From: Syntrophaceae bacterium
GTDB lineage: Bacteria > Desulfobacterota > Syntrophia > Syntrophales > Smithellaceae
DNA length: 64,000 nucleotides
Reading direction: 5' to 3'
Assembly: GCA_018436925.1 (NCBI GenBank)
Contig: JAHDKI010000011.1
Coordinates: 62,001-126,000, forward strand
Positions within the stretch are counted from its first letter, which is position 1. Each line of letters begins with the position of its first letter. The translations under genes were made by a program, and so were the position numbers. Positions 48,503 through 56,456 of this stretch are shown piece by piece. The notes under the pieces were generated by a model, which saw only the letters and a list, made by a program, of their open reading frames with translations, was not told where the DNA came from and searched no databases.

Positions 48503-49963
48503 ATGAAATCAACGAATAGAAAAACATTCTTTATGTTTCTGCTGGCCTTTCTGGTGGCCTTTTTCATTGTGTCGCTGGTCGGCGTTTTACGATCTTCCTT
48601 TACAAAAACCGGAGCGCCGGAAATTCCGGCAGCGCAGGCGGTGTTGCCGGAAGTCCCCGTTAAAGTTCCCCTTTCTTTCACAGAACTTACCGACAAGGTA
48701 AAGCCGGTCGTCGTCAACATCAGCACGACCAAGACGTTTCGAGGTCAGGGTTTCGCATCGCCCTTCGGAAGGTCTCCATTTGGAGATGAATTTTTCGAAC
48801 GGTTTTTCGGCGACATGCCCAGGCGGGAATTCAAGCAACGCAGCCTGGGGTCCGGCTTTATCATCAGCAACGACGGATATATTTTTACCAATAATCATGT
48901 CGTAGAACAAGCGGACAAGATTTTGGTCAAAATATCAGACGGCAAGGAATACGACGCCAAAGTCATCGGCCGCGACGCCAACACGGACATCGCCCTGATC
49001 AAAATCAAAGCCGACAATTCTCTGCCCGTTGCCGACATCGGCGATTCGGACCAGGTCAAGGTAGGGGAGTGGGTGATTGCCATCGGCAATCCCTTTGGGC
49101 TCGAAGCGACCGTTACCGCCGGGATTGTCAGCGCCAAAGGACGCGTCATCGGCGCCGGACCGTACGACAACTTTATTCAAACCGATGCATCAATTAATCC
49201 TGGCAACAGCGGTGGCCCCCTCTTTAATATGGAAGGGAAAGTCATCGGTATTAATACAGCAATCGTCGCCCAGGGGCAGGGCATCGGGTTTGCCATCCCG
49301 ATTAATATGGCGAAGAGCATTTTTAACGAGCTGAAAACCAAAGGGAAAGTAACACGAGGATGGCTTGGTGTATCCGTTCAGGATATTACCGAAGATATGG
49401 CCAGGAATCTTAATTATAAAGCGCGCAGCGGAGCACTGGTTTCAGAGGTCTTCAAAGGCGACCCGGCAGATCAAGCCGGCATTAAAGTAGGCGATATCAT
49501 TATTGATATTAACGGCAAGTCCATTAAAGACATGCATGAGCTGCTACTGACGATAGCCGGTCTTAGTGTCGGCGACAAAGCAAAAATGAAGGTTCTGCGT
49601 GATGGAAAGGAGCTCTCGGTGACCGCCGTTATCGCGGAACGCAAGGACACCCGGCAGGCGGCCGCGACCGAATCCGGTAATGGTCATTTCGGCATATCGG
49701 TGCAGGAGATGACCGATGACATCGCCAGACAACTCGGTGTGCCGAAATTCACCGGCGTGATCATCACCGAGATTGAACCCGGCAGCGCCGCCGATGAAGC
49801 CCGTCTTCAGGCAGGAGATATCATCTTGCAGGTGAATCGAGTGACCGTCAAGTCGCTGGAAAATTATCGCAAGGAGATCGCCAAGGCGGCGGACAAAAAA
49901 AGCGTAACCCTTCTCATTAAGCGGGGGAACTCCAACTTTTTTGTCGCCCTGAGGATGGAATAA
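48503..49963 (+). CDS. HtrA/DegP-type periplasmic serine protease
   Basis: A 486-residue DegP/DegQ-type protease. An N-terminal hydrophobic anchor or signal lies at about 8-28. The protease domain carries the triad H132 (TNNHVV), D162 (ANTDIALIK) and S236 (NPGNSGGPL), and two PDZ domains follow at about 290-375 and 395-485. It degrades or refolds damaged envelope proteins. The absence of a clear cleavage site after the hydrophobic stretch leaves open whether it is soluble or anchored. It is monocistronic, with its own promoter and terminator. Confidence 0.95.
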   Translation: MKSTNRKTFFMFLLAFLVAFFIVSLVGVLRSSFTKTGAPEIPAAQAVLPEVPVKVPLSFTELTDKVKPVVVNISTTKTFRGQGFASPFGRSPFGDEFFERFFGDMPRREFKQRSLGSGFIISNDGYIFTNNHVVEQADKILVKISDGKEYDAKVIGRDANTDIALIKIKADNSLPVADIGDSDQVKVGEWVIAIGNPFGLEATVTAGIVSAKGRVIGAGPYDNFIQTDASINPGNSGGPLFNMEGKVIGINTAIVAQGQGIGFAIPINMAKSIFNELKTKGKVTRGWLGVSVQDITEDMARNLNYKARSGALVSEVFKGDPADQAGIKVGDIIIDINGKSIKDMHELLLTIAGLSVGDKAKMKVLRDGKELSVTAVIAERKDTRQAAATESGNGHFGISVQEMTDDIARQLGVPKFTGVIITEIEPGSAADEARLQAGDIILQVNRVTVKSLENYRKEIAKAADKKSVTLLIKRGNSNFFVALRME

Positions 49964-49990
49964 CGATCAGCCGGAAGTATCGTATTCGAC

Positions 49991-50019
49991 GGGCAGGCCT
50001 TCAAAGCCTGCCCTTTTTT
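49991..50019 (+). terminator. Rho-independent terminator after htrA
   Basis: GGGCAGGC (49991-49998) pairs with GCCTGCCC (50006-50013) around a seven-base loop and is followed by TTTTTT. It is a canonical intrinsic terminator 28 bases after the stop codon. Confidence 0.92.
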
Positions 50020-50094
50020 CTGAAAATGAACGGTAACGGCGCGTTGATCAAAATCAGGTAAACACACCGAACTCCATCGAGATTTGTAAAAAAA

Positions 50095-51153
50095 ATGAAG
50101 CTTTTTGATTATCCAGGCGTCATCCATCTCCATTCCGCCTATTCGTATGATGGACACGCTTCCCTGTCTTCCATTTTAAATGACGCGCACAACGCCGGCA
50201 TTTCTTTTTTGATGTTGACCGATCACGATCATCTCAAAGCCAGGGAGGAAGGATGGGAAAGATGGCACGACGACGTACTTTTAATCGTCGGACAGGAAGT
50301 TTCTCCTCGATTCAACCACTATCTGGCGTTTAATATTACCGATCCGATCGCCTTTCCAGGCGACCCGGAAGGGCATCACCCTCAAGTATACATCGATCAG
50401 GTCAACGCCCAGGGCGGATTCGGCATCATAGCGCATCCCGATCATGAAGGCACGAAAACGTTTCACGTGAAACAATACTTATGGAACGACTGGCATGTAG
50501 GCGGTTACGCAGGTATCAGTGTCTGGGATTTCATGACGGATTGGCAGATGAGCCTGACCAGCTACCTGAGAGGACTGCTCAGTTTCCTTTTTCCGGCTTA
50601 TTTTCTGCGGGGCCCCAGACAAATCACGCTGGATCGCTGGGACGCACTCAACCAGGTCCGAAAAACGGTCGGCATTGGAGAACTCGACAATCACGCCAGC
50701 ATAAAAAAGCTCTTCGGCATTCCATTTATCGCCTTTCCTTTTGAAAAGGCCTTCCGATTTATCCGAACCCATGTTTTAACCTATGCACCCTTCACCGGTC
50801 AGAACGAACATGACAGGCAATTGATTTTCGAAAGCCTGCTGTCGGGACGATGCTATTTTGCACTGGAATATTTTCATGAAGCCAAGTCCTTTCTGTATTC
50901 TATTACACATAACGGACAGTTTTATACAATGGGCGACTCGTTTACCTTAGAGTCCGATGCGCAATTGAACGCCTCTTTTCCTGCAAAAGCACATATTCGC
51001 CTCATTCGAAACGGGCAAGAGCACCTGACGGCAACAGCAAAAGAAGTATGCGTTCGGATCAGGAAACCGGGCGTGTATCGCATTGAGGGCCGCCTCCGGA
51101 TCGGGGGAAAAATCCGTCCGTGGATTTTCTCTAACCCGATTTTTGTCAAATAA
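50095..51153 (+). CDS. PHP-domain metal-dependent phosphoesterase-like protein
   Basis: A 352-residue protein with a PHP domain. The metal motifs are HLHSAYSYDG at about 11-20, TDHDH near 42, GQEVSPRFNHY near 66, AHPDHEG near 113 and GELDNH near 199. PHP enzymes hydrolyse phosphoesters; related stand-alone members include 3',5'-nucleotide bisphosphate phosphatases. The last 90 residues form an extra domain that looks beta-rich. No clear ribosome binding site precedes the ATG. The gene contains a parS-like site at 50459 and a perfect one lies ten bases after its stop. Confidence 0.85.
   Translation: MKLFDYPGVIHLHSAYSYDGHASLSSILNDAHNAGISFLMLTDHDHLKAREEGWERWHDDVLLIVGQEVSPRFNHYLAFNITDPIAFPGDPEGHHPQVYIDQVNAQGGFGIIAHPDHEGTKTFHVKQYLWNDWHVGGYAGISVWDFMTDWQMSLTSYLRGLLSFLFPAYFLRGPRQITLDRWDALNQVRKTVGIGELDNHASIKKLFGIPFIAFPFEKAFRFIRTHVLTYAPFTGQNEHDRQLIFESLLSGRCYFALEYFHEAKSFLYSITHNGQFYTMGDSFTLESDAQLNASFPAKAHIRLIRNGQEHLTATAKEVCVRIRKPGVYRIEGRLRIGGKIRPWIFSNPIFVK
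50459..50474. other. parS: parS-like centromere site within the PHP gene
   Basis: CGTTTCACGTGAAACA matches the bacterial parS consensus TGTTTCACGTGAAACA at 15 of 16 bases, with the inner 14 bases (50460-50473) a perfect palindrome. ParB binds such sites and spreads to organise the origin region. It lies inside the coding sequence (encoding F-H-V-K), as parS sites often do. Confidence 0.85.
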
Positions 51154-51182
51154 AAAACGGGCTGTTTCACGTGAAACAGCCC
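51153..51182 (-). terminator. Terminator of the acyl-CoA synthetase gene, with parS as its stem
   Basis: Read on the minus strand, the 24-base palindrome can fold as a ten-base stem with loop ACGT and is followed by GTTTTTTA, a U tract. It lies about 75 bases after the stop of the leftward synthetase gene. In the plus direction no T run follows, so termination should be one-way. Confidence 0.7.
51163..51178. other. parS: Perfect parS centromere site
   Basis: TGTTTCACGTGAAACA is identical to the parS consensus at all 16 bases. It is embedded in a larger perfect 24-base palindrome (51159-51182), extended by GGGC and GCCC. It lies between the stop of the PHP gene and the convergent acyl-CoA synthetase gene, 704 bases from the other site. 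Confidence 0.92.
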
Positions 51183-51256
51183 CCTTCCTGAATGATTATT
51201 TCCTGATCTTTTACTTTCGCCTCGGATGTAAACCGTGGCATTTCAGGCTTTGCCAC

Positions 51257-53440
51257 CTACGCCCGTTGGTGAAGCCACTGCGAATACCGGTGCATCTTCG
51301 CCAGAACCTTAACGGCTCGTTCCGGACTCGGAAAAACAATGCCTTTATATTTTTCTCCTTCAATGTCGATGACGGTCCGGGTCGTTTCGTCCGTTAGAAG
51401 ATACACGCCAATAACCGGCTTGTGATACTTGCCCATGATCCGTACGGTTTTTGCAACCATTTCGTATTCGTAGGCTTTGAGCAATTCCAGCGAATCGTCT
51501 TTGAATTTCTGGTCGTATGCCGTATCCACAGCAATCGTCGAATTTAAAACACCTTCGATCATCACCCTTCGCCCGATGATTCCCATGTGAATGATGGCGT
51601 CACATTCTTCCCACTGCAACAGCTCATCGGCAATCGCCATGTGGATATCCGTATTCATTTCCGCGACCAGATCGACGGGATTGGCATGACTCCAAAACGG
51701 CGGAAGCCAGTTATTGATTTTTTGAACAATTCTTTCTGACAGGGGTTGAACCACCAGACCGTTTTCTGAACATAAATCCGACGCGACGACGCCCCAACCT
51801 CCGCCAAGGGTTAAAATCGCCACACGATTGCCCTGCGGCAAGGGCAATGAGGAAAAAGCTGCGGAAAGATCGAGCAGATCCATCGGTTGATCCGCGCGAA
51901 TCACGCCCGCTTGAGTACATGCCGCGTCAAAAACCTTTGTATTGGACGCCATTGCCCCGGTGTGGCTGGCTGCCGCCGAGGCTCCGGCTTGCGTTCTGCC
52001 GCCTTTGAGGGCGATCACCGGTTTTTTTAGGCCGACGCGTCTTGCCGATTCATAAAATCTGCGCCCGTTCTTAATGCTTTCGATGTACATGACAACCGTT
52101 TTCGTTAAATCATCGACTTCAAAGCCATCCATATAGTCTTCAATCGTGATCATGGACTCATTGCCTGACCCGCTGAAAGCCCGGATGCCGATGCCTTCCT
52201 GTTCGGCAAACGCCAAAAGCTGGGTTCCCATATTGCCGGACTGAGCGACCAGAGTGGTTCCGCCCGCCTTGGGCCGGACATGCGTTCCGGTACAATAAAG
52301 GGATATGTACGGATTGCATATCCCCATTGTGTTGGGACCGAGAATTAAAATGCCCGCGGCGGCGGCTTTTCGGATCAATTCTTCTTCCAGGGCTTTGCCT
52401 TCCGGTCCCGTCTCTCCGAAACCGGACGATATCAGCAATACATTTTTAATCTCTTTTTCCTGAAGATCAGCAATCAAGGGAATCACCCGATTCGCCGGAA
52501 TCGTCACCACCGCCAGATCAATCGGCTCTGGAATATCCAGAACGGATTGATACACGTTCCTGCCGGCGATTTCGCCTCCTCGTGGATTAACCAGAAAGAC
52601 CTTCCCTGCGAATTTCCCGGCGATCACATTTGAATACATCAACTGGCCCCATTTGCTCAATTCCGCTGAAGCGCCGACAAAAGCGATGGATTTCGGATAA
52701 AACAGATTGCCGATATGGCGGGGATCAACCGGCGGCCGAAATACCTTCTGCTGGTTGCGGGGTCCCAAAACCACCAAAGCGTCAACCGCTGTGACTTTTC
52801 CGCCGGGCGATACGATCAGCGGGTTGATGTCTATCTCACAAACCTGGGGCAGAGTCATCGCAATTTCGGAAAGTCCTGTCAGCACCCTCACCAGCGCGTC
52901 CATATCCGGCTCTTTCTCCCCGCGGAAAGCTCGGAGGAGTTTTTTGGCCTGAATCTCCCCAATCATTTGTCTGGCCTCGATTTGGTCCACAGGGGCTAAA
53001 CGAAACACGACATCTTCGAGCGCTTCCGTAAACACACCGCCCAAACCGAACATGATCGCCGGTCCGAATTGCGGATCGAAGAATAATCCGGCCACAAACT
53101 CCCGCTTGCCTTCCACCATCGGCTGAAGCAAATAGCCTTCAAGATCTTCTCCTGCCGCCTCCTTTATATATTGCGCGGCTCTCATCAGATCATCTGGCGT
53201 CTGTATGTTGAGCTTGACCAGACCCCGTTCCGTTTTATGCGTCAGCTTGCTGCCTAATCCTTTCAAAACCACAGGATAGGCAACCCCTCTCGAAATTGCT
53301 TCTATCTCATTGATATTATTGTATATTACCTCATCCACCCCGGGAATGCCGTAACACCGCAACAAGTTTTTTGCTTCCGCCTCCGTCAGGGTGCTCCTTC
53401 CTTCCCTGGCGGCCAATTCAATCACTTCCTCTGGTTTCAT
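51257..53440 (-). CDS. Acyl-CoA synthetase, NDP-forming (fused beta-alpha)
   Basis: A 727-residue ADP-forming acetate/acyl-CoA ligase. The ATP-grasp (beta) part is N-terminal (about 1-230; VLKGLGSKLTHKTERGLV and CEIDINPLIV). The CoA-binding and ligase (alpha) parts follow (IAFVGASAELSKWGQLM, GPNTMGICNP), and ASHTGAMAS holds the phosphohistidine loop. It should interconvert acyl-CoA plus ADP and phosphate with free acid, CoA and ATP, saving energy in anaerobes. The order beta-alpha is reversed relative to many fused enzymes. AGGAG lies seven bases before the ATG. The acyl substrate is unknown. Confidence 0.9.
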   Translation of the reverse strand: MKPEEVIELAAREGRSTLTEAEAKNLLRCYGIPGVDEVIYNNINEIEAISRGVAYPVVLKGLGSKLTHKTERGLVKLNIQTPDDLMRAAQYIKEAAGEDLEGYLLQPMVEGKREFVAGLFFDPQFGPAIMFGLGGVFTEALEDVVFRLAPVDQIEARQMIGEIQAKKLLRAFRGEKEPDMDALVRVLTGLSEIAMTLPQVCEIDINPLIVSPGGKVTAVDALVVLGPRNQQKVFRPPVDPRHIGNLFYPKSIAFVGASAELSKWGQLMYSNVIAGKFAGKVFLVNPRGGEIAGRNVYQSVLDIPEPIDLAVVTIPANRVIPLIADLQEKEIKNVLLISSGFGETGPEGKALEEELIRKAAAAGILILGPNTMGICNPYISLYCTGTHVRPKAGGTTLVAQSGNMGTQLLAFAEQEGIGIRAFSGSGNESMITIEDYMDGFEVDDLTKTVVMYIESIKNGRRFYESARRVGLKKPVIALKGGRTQAGASAAASHTGAMASNTKVFDAACTQAGVIRADQPMDLLDLSAAFSSLPLPQGNRVAILTLGGGWGVVASDLCSENGLVVQPLSERIVQKINNWLPPFWSHANPVDLVAEMNTDIHMAIADELLQWEECDAIIHMGIIGRRVMIEGVLNSTIAVDTAYDQKFKDDSLELLKAYEYEMVAKTVRIMGKYHKPVIGVYLLTDETTRTVIDIEGEKYKGIVFPSPERAVKVLAKMHRYSQWLHQRA

Positions 53441-53558
53441 AAGACGACTCCTGATTCAAAGATATCTTGACATCCGACCTTTTTGCGATGCATGATTCGC
53501 CCCTTGCGGCAGTCATCGACGCGTGCCGAATATTTTTTCCACAGACGAGCAAAATCAT

Positions 53559-54059
53559 ATGACCGAAGAGGCCATAAAGCAAGTAAACATTGACAACCGT
53601 CTGGTCGCGATAAAAGGCCTTGAAGACGCGATTGAAACCGTCCATCAGGCTTCGAGCAAACAGGAGGTGGAAAAGATTGCCGACGCGCTCGTCGACGCAA
53701 TCTCAAAACAGAACTATGTTCCGGCCTCGGCCCGCCCCGCTTATGGACGTGCGCTATTGCGGGAATACAAAATCGCCATGAATCTTCCCGTCGATGAAGA
53801 ACCCGTTGTCGGAATGACCGTCTTCGTTTTGGGGATGGGCTGCGCCCGTTGTGATCAGCTTCTGTCGGACCTGCGCGATGTCTTGTCCGAAATGCAAATT
53901 GCCGCAGATTTAAGGCACGTGACAAACCCTGTGGACATCGCCCGCTTCGGCGCTAAAGGGATGCCCGCTTTGGTGATCAATAAAAGCCTCGTCTGCGCCG
54001 GGGTGGTCCCTCCGAAAACCAGCCTCCGCCGATGGATCTCGGAGGCTTTGGGCGCCTGA
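53559..54059 (+). CDS. Thioredoxin-like protein with N-terminal helical domain
   Basis: A 166-residue protein. The first 80 residues look helical (IADALVDAISKQNYVPASAR) and have no assigned role. A thioredoxin-like domain follows with the redox pair CARC at 95-98, a cis-proline-type segment GMPALVIN and a short C-terminal helix, like small archaeal-type redox-active disulfide proteins (MTH895-like). The start is probably the ATG at 53559; a GTG 12 codons earlier is possible. Ribosome binding is weak for both. It converges on mutM with one base between the stops. Confidence 0.75.
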   Translation: MTEEAIKQVNIDNRLVAIKGLEDAIETVHQASSKQEVEKIADALVDAISKQNYVPASARPAYGRALLREYKIAMNLPVDEEPVVGMTVFVLGMGCARCDQLLSDLRDVLSEMQIAADLRHVTNPVDIARFGAKGMPALVINKSLVCAGVVPPKTSLRRWISEALGA

Positions 54060-54060
54060 C

Positions 54061-54834
54061 TTATTTCTGGCAACCCGGGCAATAATAGGTGCTTCGTCCG
54101 GCCTGTTTAACGCGTGCGACGACTCCCTTGCAAAAACGGCAACGCTTTCCTTCCCGGCCGTAAACCGCAAGTCCGGTCTGGTTCTCCCCCGGCGCTCCAA
54201 AAAGATCCCGCCAATCGGATATCGACGTCCCCCTTTTGTTGATAGCCGTTTTTAAAACGGCGCGGGCCCGGCTAAACACCTTGCCCCACTCGCCGGGACT
54301 CAAAGATGCGGCCGGGCGAGCGGGTTCGATGCCTGCGCGATGAAGAATCTCGCACGCATAGATATTGCCGATTCCCGCAAACGCTTTTGGATCCATCAAA
54401 AGTATTTTTACCGGCGCCCGCCGGCCCGCATGCCTTTTGAAAAAAAGCCTTCGGTCAAAACCGGTGAGCAAATCATTTTTTAAAGCGGGCCGGCCGGTTT
54501 GCACAAGGTTGACGGTCGCGAATCGCCTCGGATCGATCAGATCGATGTCCGTGTTGTCGAACCGAAGACTCAGTCGAACGTGAGGCCGTCTCGCCCCGTC
54601 CGGCTTCGCAAACAACCTGCCCGTCATCCGAAGATGAATCAGCAGGCTTCTTTGGCTATCGAAGTCCATCACAACGGTCTTACCATCGCGCCGCACATTG
54701 CGGACAATCCCTCCGGTCGCTTCAGGCAAAGCGTCTATCTTCGAATCGTAAACCGTCAGGCTCAGAAGGCGTCGCCCTCTAATCAGCCCGTCGAGTTGTC
54801 GGCACAGGGTTTCCACTTCCGGCAATTCCGGCAT
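54061..54834 (-). CDS. mutM: Formamidopyrimidine-DNA glycosylase MutM (Fpg)
   Basis: A 257-residue base-excision repair enzyme that removes 8-oxoguanine and nicks the DNA. After processing it starts PELPEVETL, with catalytic P2 and E3. The H2TH region has AGIGNIYACEILHRAGIEP, and the C-terminal zinc finger has CRFC and CPGC with the conserved arginine between. The ATG at 54834 follows AAGGAG by about five bases; a frame extension upstream lacks support. Confidence 0.95.
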   Translation of the reverse strand: MPELPEVETLCRQLDGLIRGRRLLSLTVYDSKIDALPEATGGIVRNVRRDGKTVVMDFDSQRSLLIHLRMTGRLFAKPDGARRPHVRLSLRFDNTDIDLIDPRRFATVNLVQTGRPALKNDLLTGFDRRLFFKRHAGRRAPVKILLMDPKAFAGIGNIYACEILHRAGIEPARPAASLSPGEWGKVFSRARAVLKTAINKRGTSISDWRDLFGAPGENQTGLAVYGREGKRCRFCKGVVARVKQAGRSTYYCPGCQK

Positions 54835-55029
54835 TTCGCTCCTTTCGGGATTGAGCCAAGAGGGAGGATTGACCAGCGTCAACCGTCTTCATCCGCCTTC
54901 CCGCCGATCCGCTGCGTTTGTCATTAATGCTTACCGGATTGACGGCCGCTGGCGCAACGCCTTTTTTCTCGAACAGGATCATCCGAAAAAAAATATTTTG
55001 CAATTTGATGTGAAACTGCAAAAAATCTA

Positions 55030-55057
55030 TTGACAATTTTTTTTGCTTGCGTAAATT
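55030..55057 (+). promoter_or_regulatory. Promoter for the aminomutase cluster
   Basis: A perfect TTGACA at 55030-55035 is followed after 16 bases by TAAATT at 55052-55057. It would drive kamA and the genes behind it with a leader of about 65 bases. Confidence 0.6.
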
Positions 55058-55071
55058 CGAAACTAACAAAC

Positions 55072-55096
55072 GCCGCTTTTCCGCGGCTAATTTTTT
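55072..55096 (+). promoter_or_regulatory. Terminator-like hairpin in the kamA leader (possible attenuator)
   Basis: GCCGC (55072-55076) pairs with GCGGC (55083-55087) around a six-base loop, followed by TAATTTTTT. It lies between the predicted start of transcription and the ribosome binding site, so it could attenuate transcription. The stem is only five pairs, all G-C. Confidence 0.4.
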
Positions 55097-55127
55097 AAGC
55101 GGATTCCAGTTCCGCAAAGGAGGATCA

Positions 55128-56438
55128 ATGGAAAACGAGACCCTGTTCAATGAGGAGGCGGAACCTCCTGGTCATCCGACCGGTCTTGTCGCGCCACAGC
55201 ATGAAGCAACGGAGGTTCTACCGTTGACCGCATCAAACGCCCAACCGTCCCTGGTTAAATCCAGGCCTGAAAGACTCTATTTTCCCTTTAAAGACTCCCC
55301 CCGCGCCAAAGCCTTTAGAAAGAGATTCTACCCGGAGATCAGCCGCATCGAATGGTTTGACTGGCGCTGGCAGCTACAGCACGCCATCCGGGATGTTCAG
55401 TCATTGAGCGCCGTCATCTCGCTTTCCGACAGCGAACGCCAGGCGCTGATGCACCCGTCCGGCGATCTGCCGGTCGCCATCACCCCTTATTACGCAAGTC
55501 TCCTTTCCGTCGATGATCCCTCCTCGCCGTTGCGCCGCTGCGTGATTCCGGTGGTTGACGAATGCCTGCACACCAAGGGCGAAGAAGAAGACCCTCTTTG
55601 CGAGGACGCGGACTCACCCGTTCCCGGCATCGTTCATCGCTATCCCGACCGCGTCTTGTTTCTGGTCACCGATATCTGCGCGACCTATTGCCGCTACTGC
55701 ACCCGGTCGCGCATTTTCGGACGCCAGCATCAATGCTTCATCGACACGGCTAAATGGGAAAAGGCTCTGGCCTATATCGAATCCAATCCGAACATCCGAG
55801 ACGTCCTGCTGTCCGGCGGCGATCCGCTGACTCTGTCCGACGATCGCCTGGAATGGCTTTTGTCCCGGCTGAAAAATATACCCCATATCGAGATTCTCCG
55901 AATCGGCACGAAGGCGCCCGCCGTGTTGCCGCAACGCATCACGCCCGCGTTGGTCTCCATGCTGAAAAAATACCATCCGCTTTGGATGAGCATTCACGTT
56001 ACCCATCCCGACGAGCTGACTCCCGAAATGAGCGCCGCCTGCATCCGGCTTGCGGACGCCGGCATTCCTCTGGGAAGCCAGACCGTTTTGCTGTCCGGAA
56101 TCAACGACGCGGTTGCCACCATGACCCGACTGGTCCATGCGCTTTTGCAGGTTCGCGTACGTCCCTACTACCTCTACCAGTGCGACCCGATTCCCGGCTC
56201 CTCTCACTTCCGCACACCGATCAGCAAAGGGCTTGACATCATCAAGGGACTGCGGGGTCATACCACCGGCTATGCCGTGCCCACCTACGTGGTGGACGCA
56301 CCCGGCGGCGGTGGGAAAATTCCGCTCCTGCCCGAGTACGCCATCGGCTGGGACCAAGGAGATCTGCTCATGCGCAATTATGAGGGTCAGGTTTTCCGGT
56401 ATCCCGACAATTCCGCTGAATCGAAGGACATTCATTAA
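55128..56438 (+). CDS. kamA: Lysine 2,3-aminomutase family radical SAM enzyme
   Basis: A 436-residue KamA-type enzyme. The cluster motif CATYCRYC is at 184-191. The PLP lysine is K397 in PGGGGKIPL, and D353 (YQCD) and D390 (VVDAP) fall in the positions that hold the lysine side chain in Clostridium subterminale aminomutase (D293, D330, K337), all with the same offset of 60. It is therefore predicted to turn L-lysine into beta-lysine. An N-terminal extension of about 60 residues is not seen in the clostridial enzyme. AAAGGAGG lies four bases before the ATG. It heads a cluster with two ATP-grasp ligases, a DUF486 protein and a GNAT enzyme. Confidence 0.92.
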   Translation: MENETLFNEEAEPPGHPTGLVAPQHEATEVLPLTASNAQPSLVKSRPERLYFPFKDSPRAKAFRKRFYPEISRIEWFDWRWQLQHAIRDVQSLSAVISLSDSERQALMHPSGDLPVAITPYYASLLSVDDPSSPLRRCVIPVVDECLHTKGEEEDPLCEDADSPVPGIVHRYPDRVLFLVTDICATYCRYCTRSRIFGRQHQCFIDTAKWEKALAYIESNPNIRDVLLSGGDPLTLSDDRLEWLLSRLKNIPHIEILRIGTKAPAVLPQRITPALVSMLKKYHPLWMSIHVTHPDELTPEMSAACIRLADAGIPLGSQTVLLSGINDAVATMTRLVHALLQVRVRPYYLYQCDPIPGSSHFRTPISKGLDIIKGLRGHTTGYAVPTYVVDAPGGGGKIPLLPEYAIGWDQGDLLMRNYEGQVFRYPDNSAESKDIH

Positions 56439-56456
56439 GGATCAAAATGAACTGAT

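Noticed and set aside
53917..53926. CACGTG core as a third parS site
   Set aside because: The flanks (GGCACGTGAC) do not match the GTTTCACGTGAAAC palindrome.
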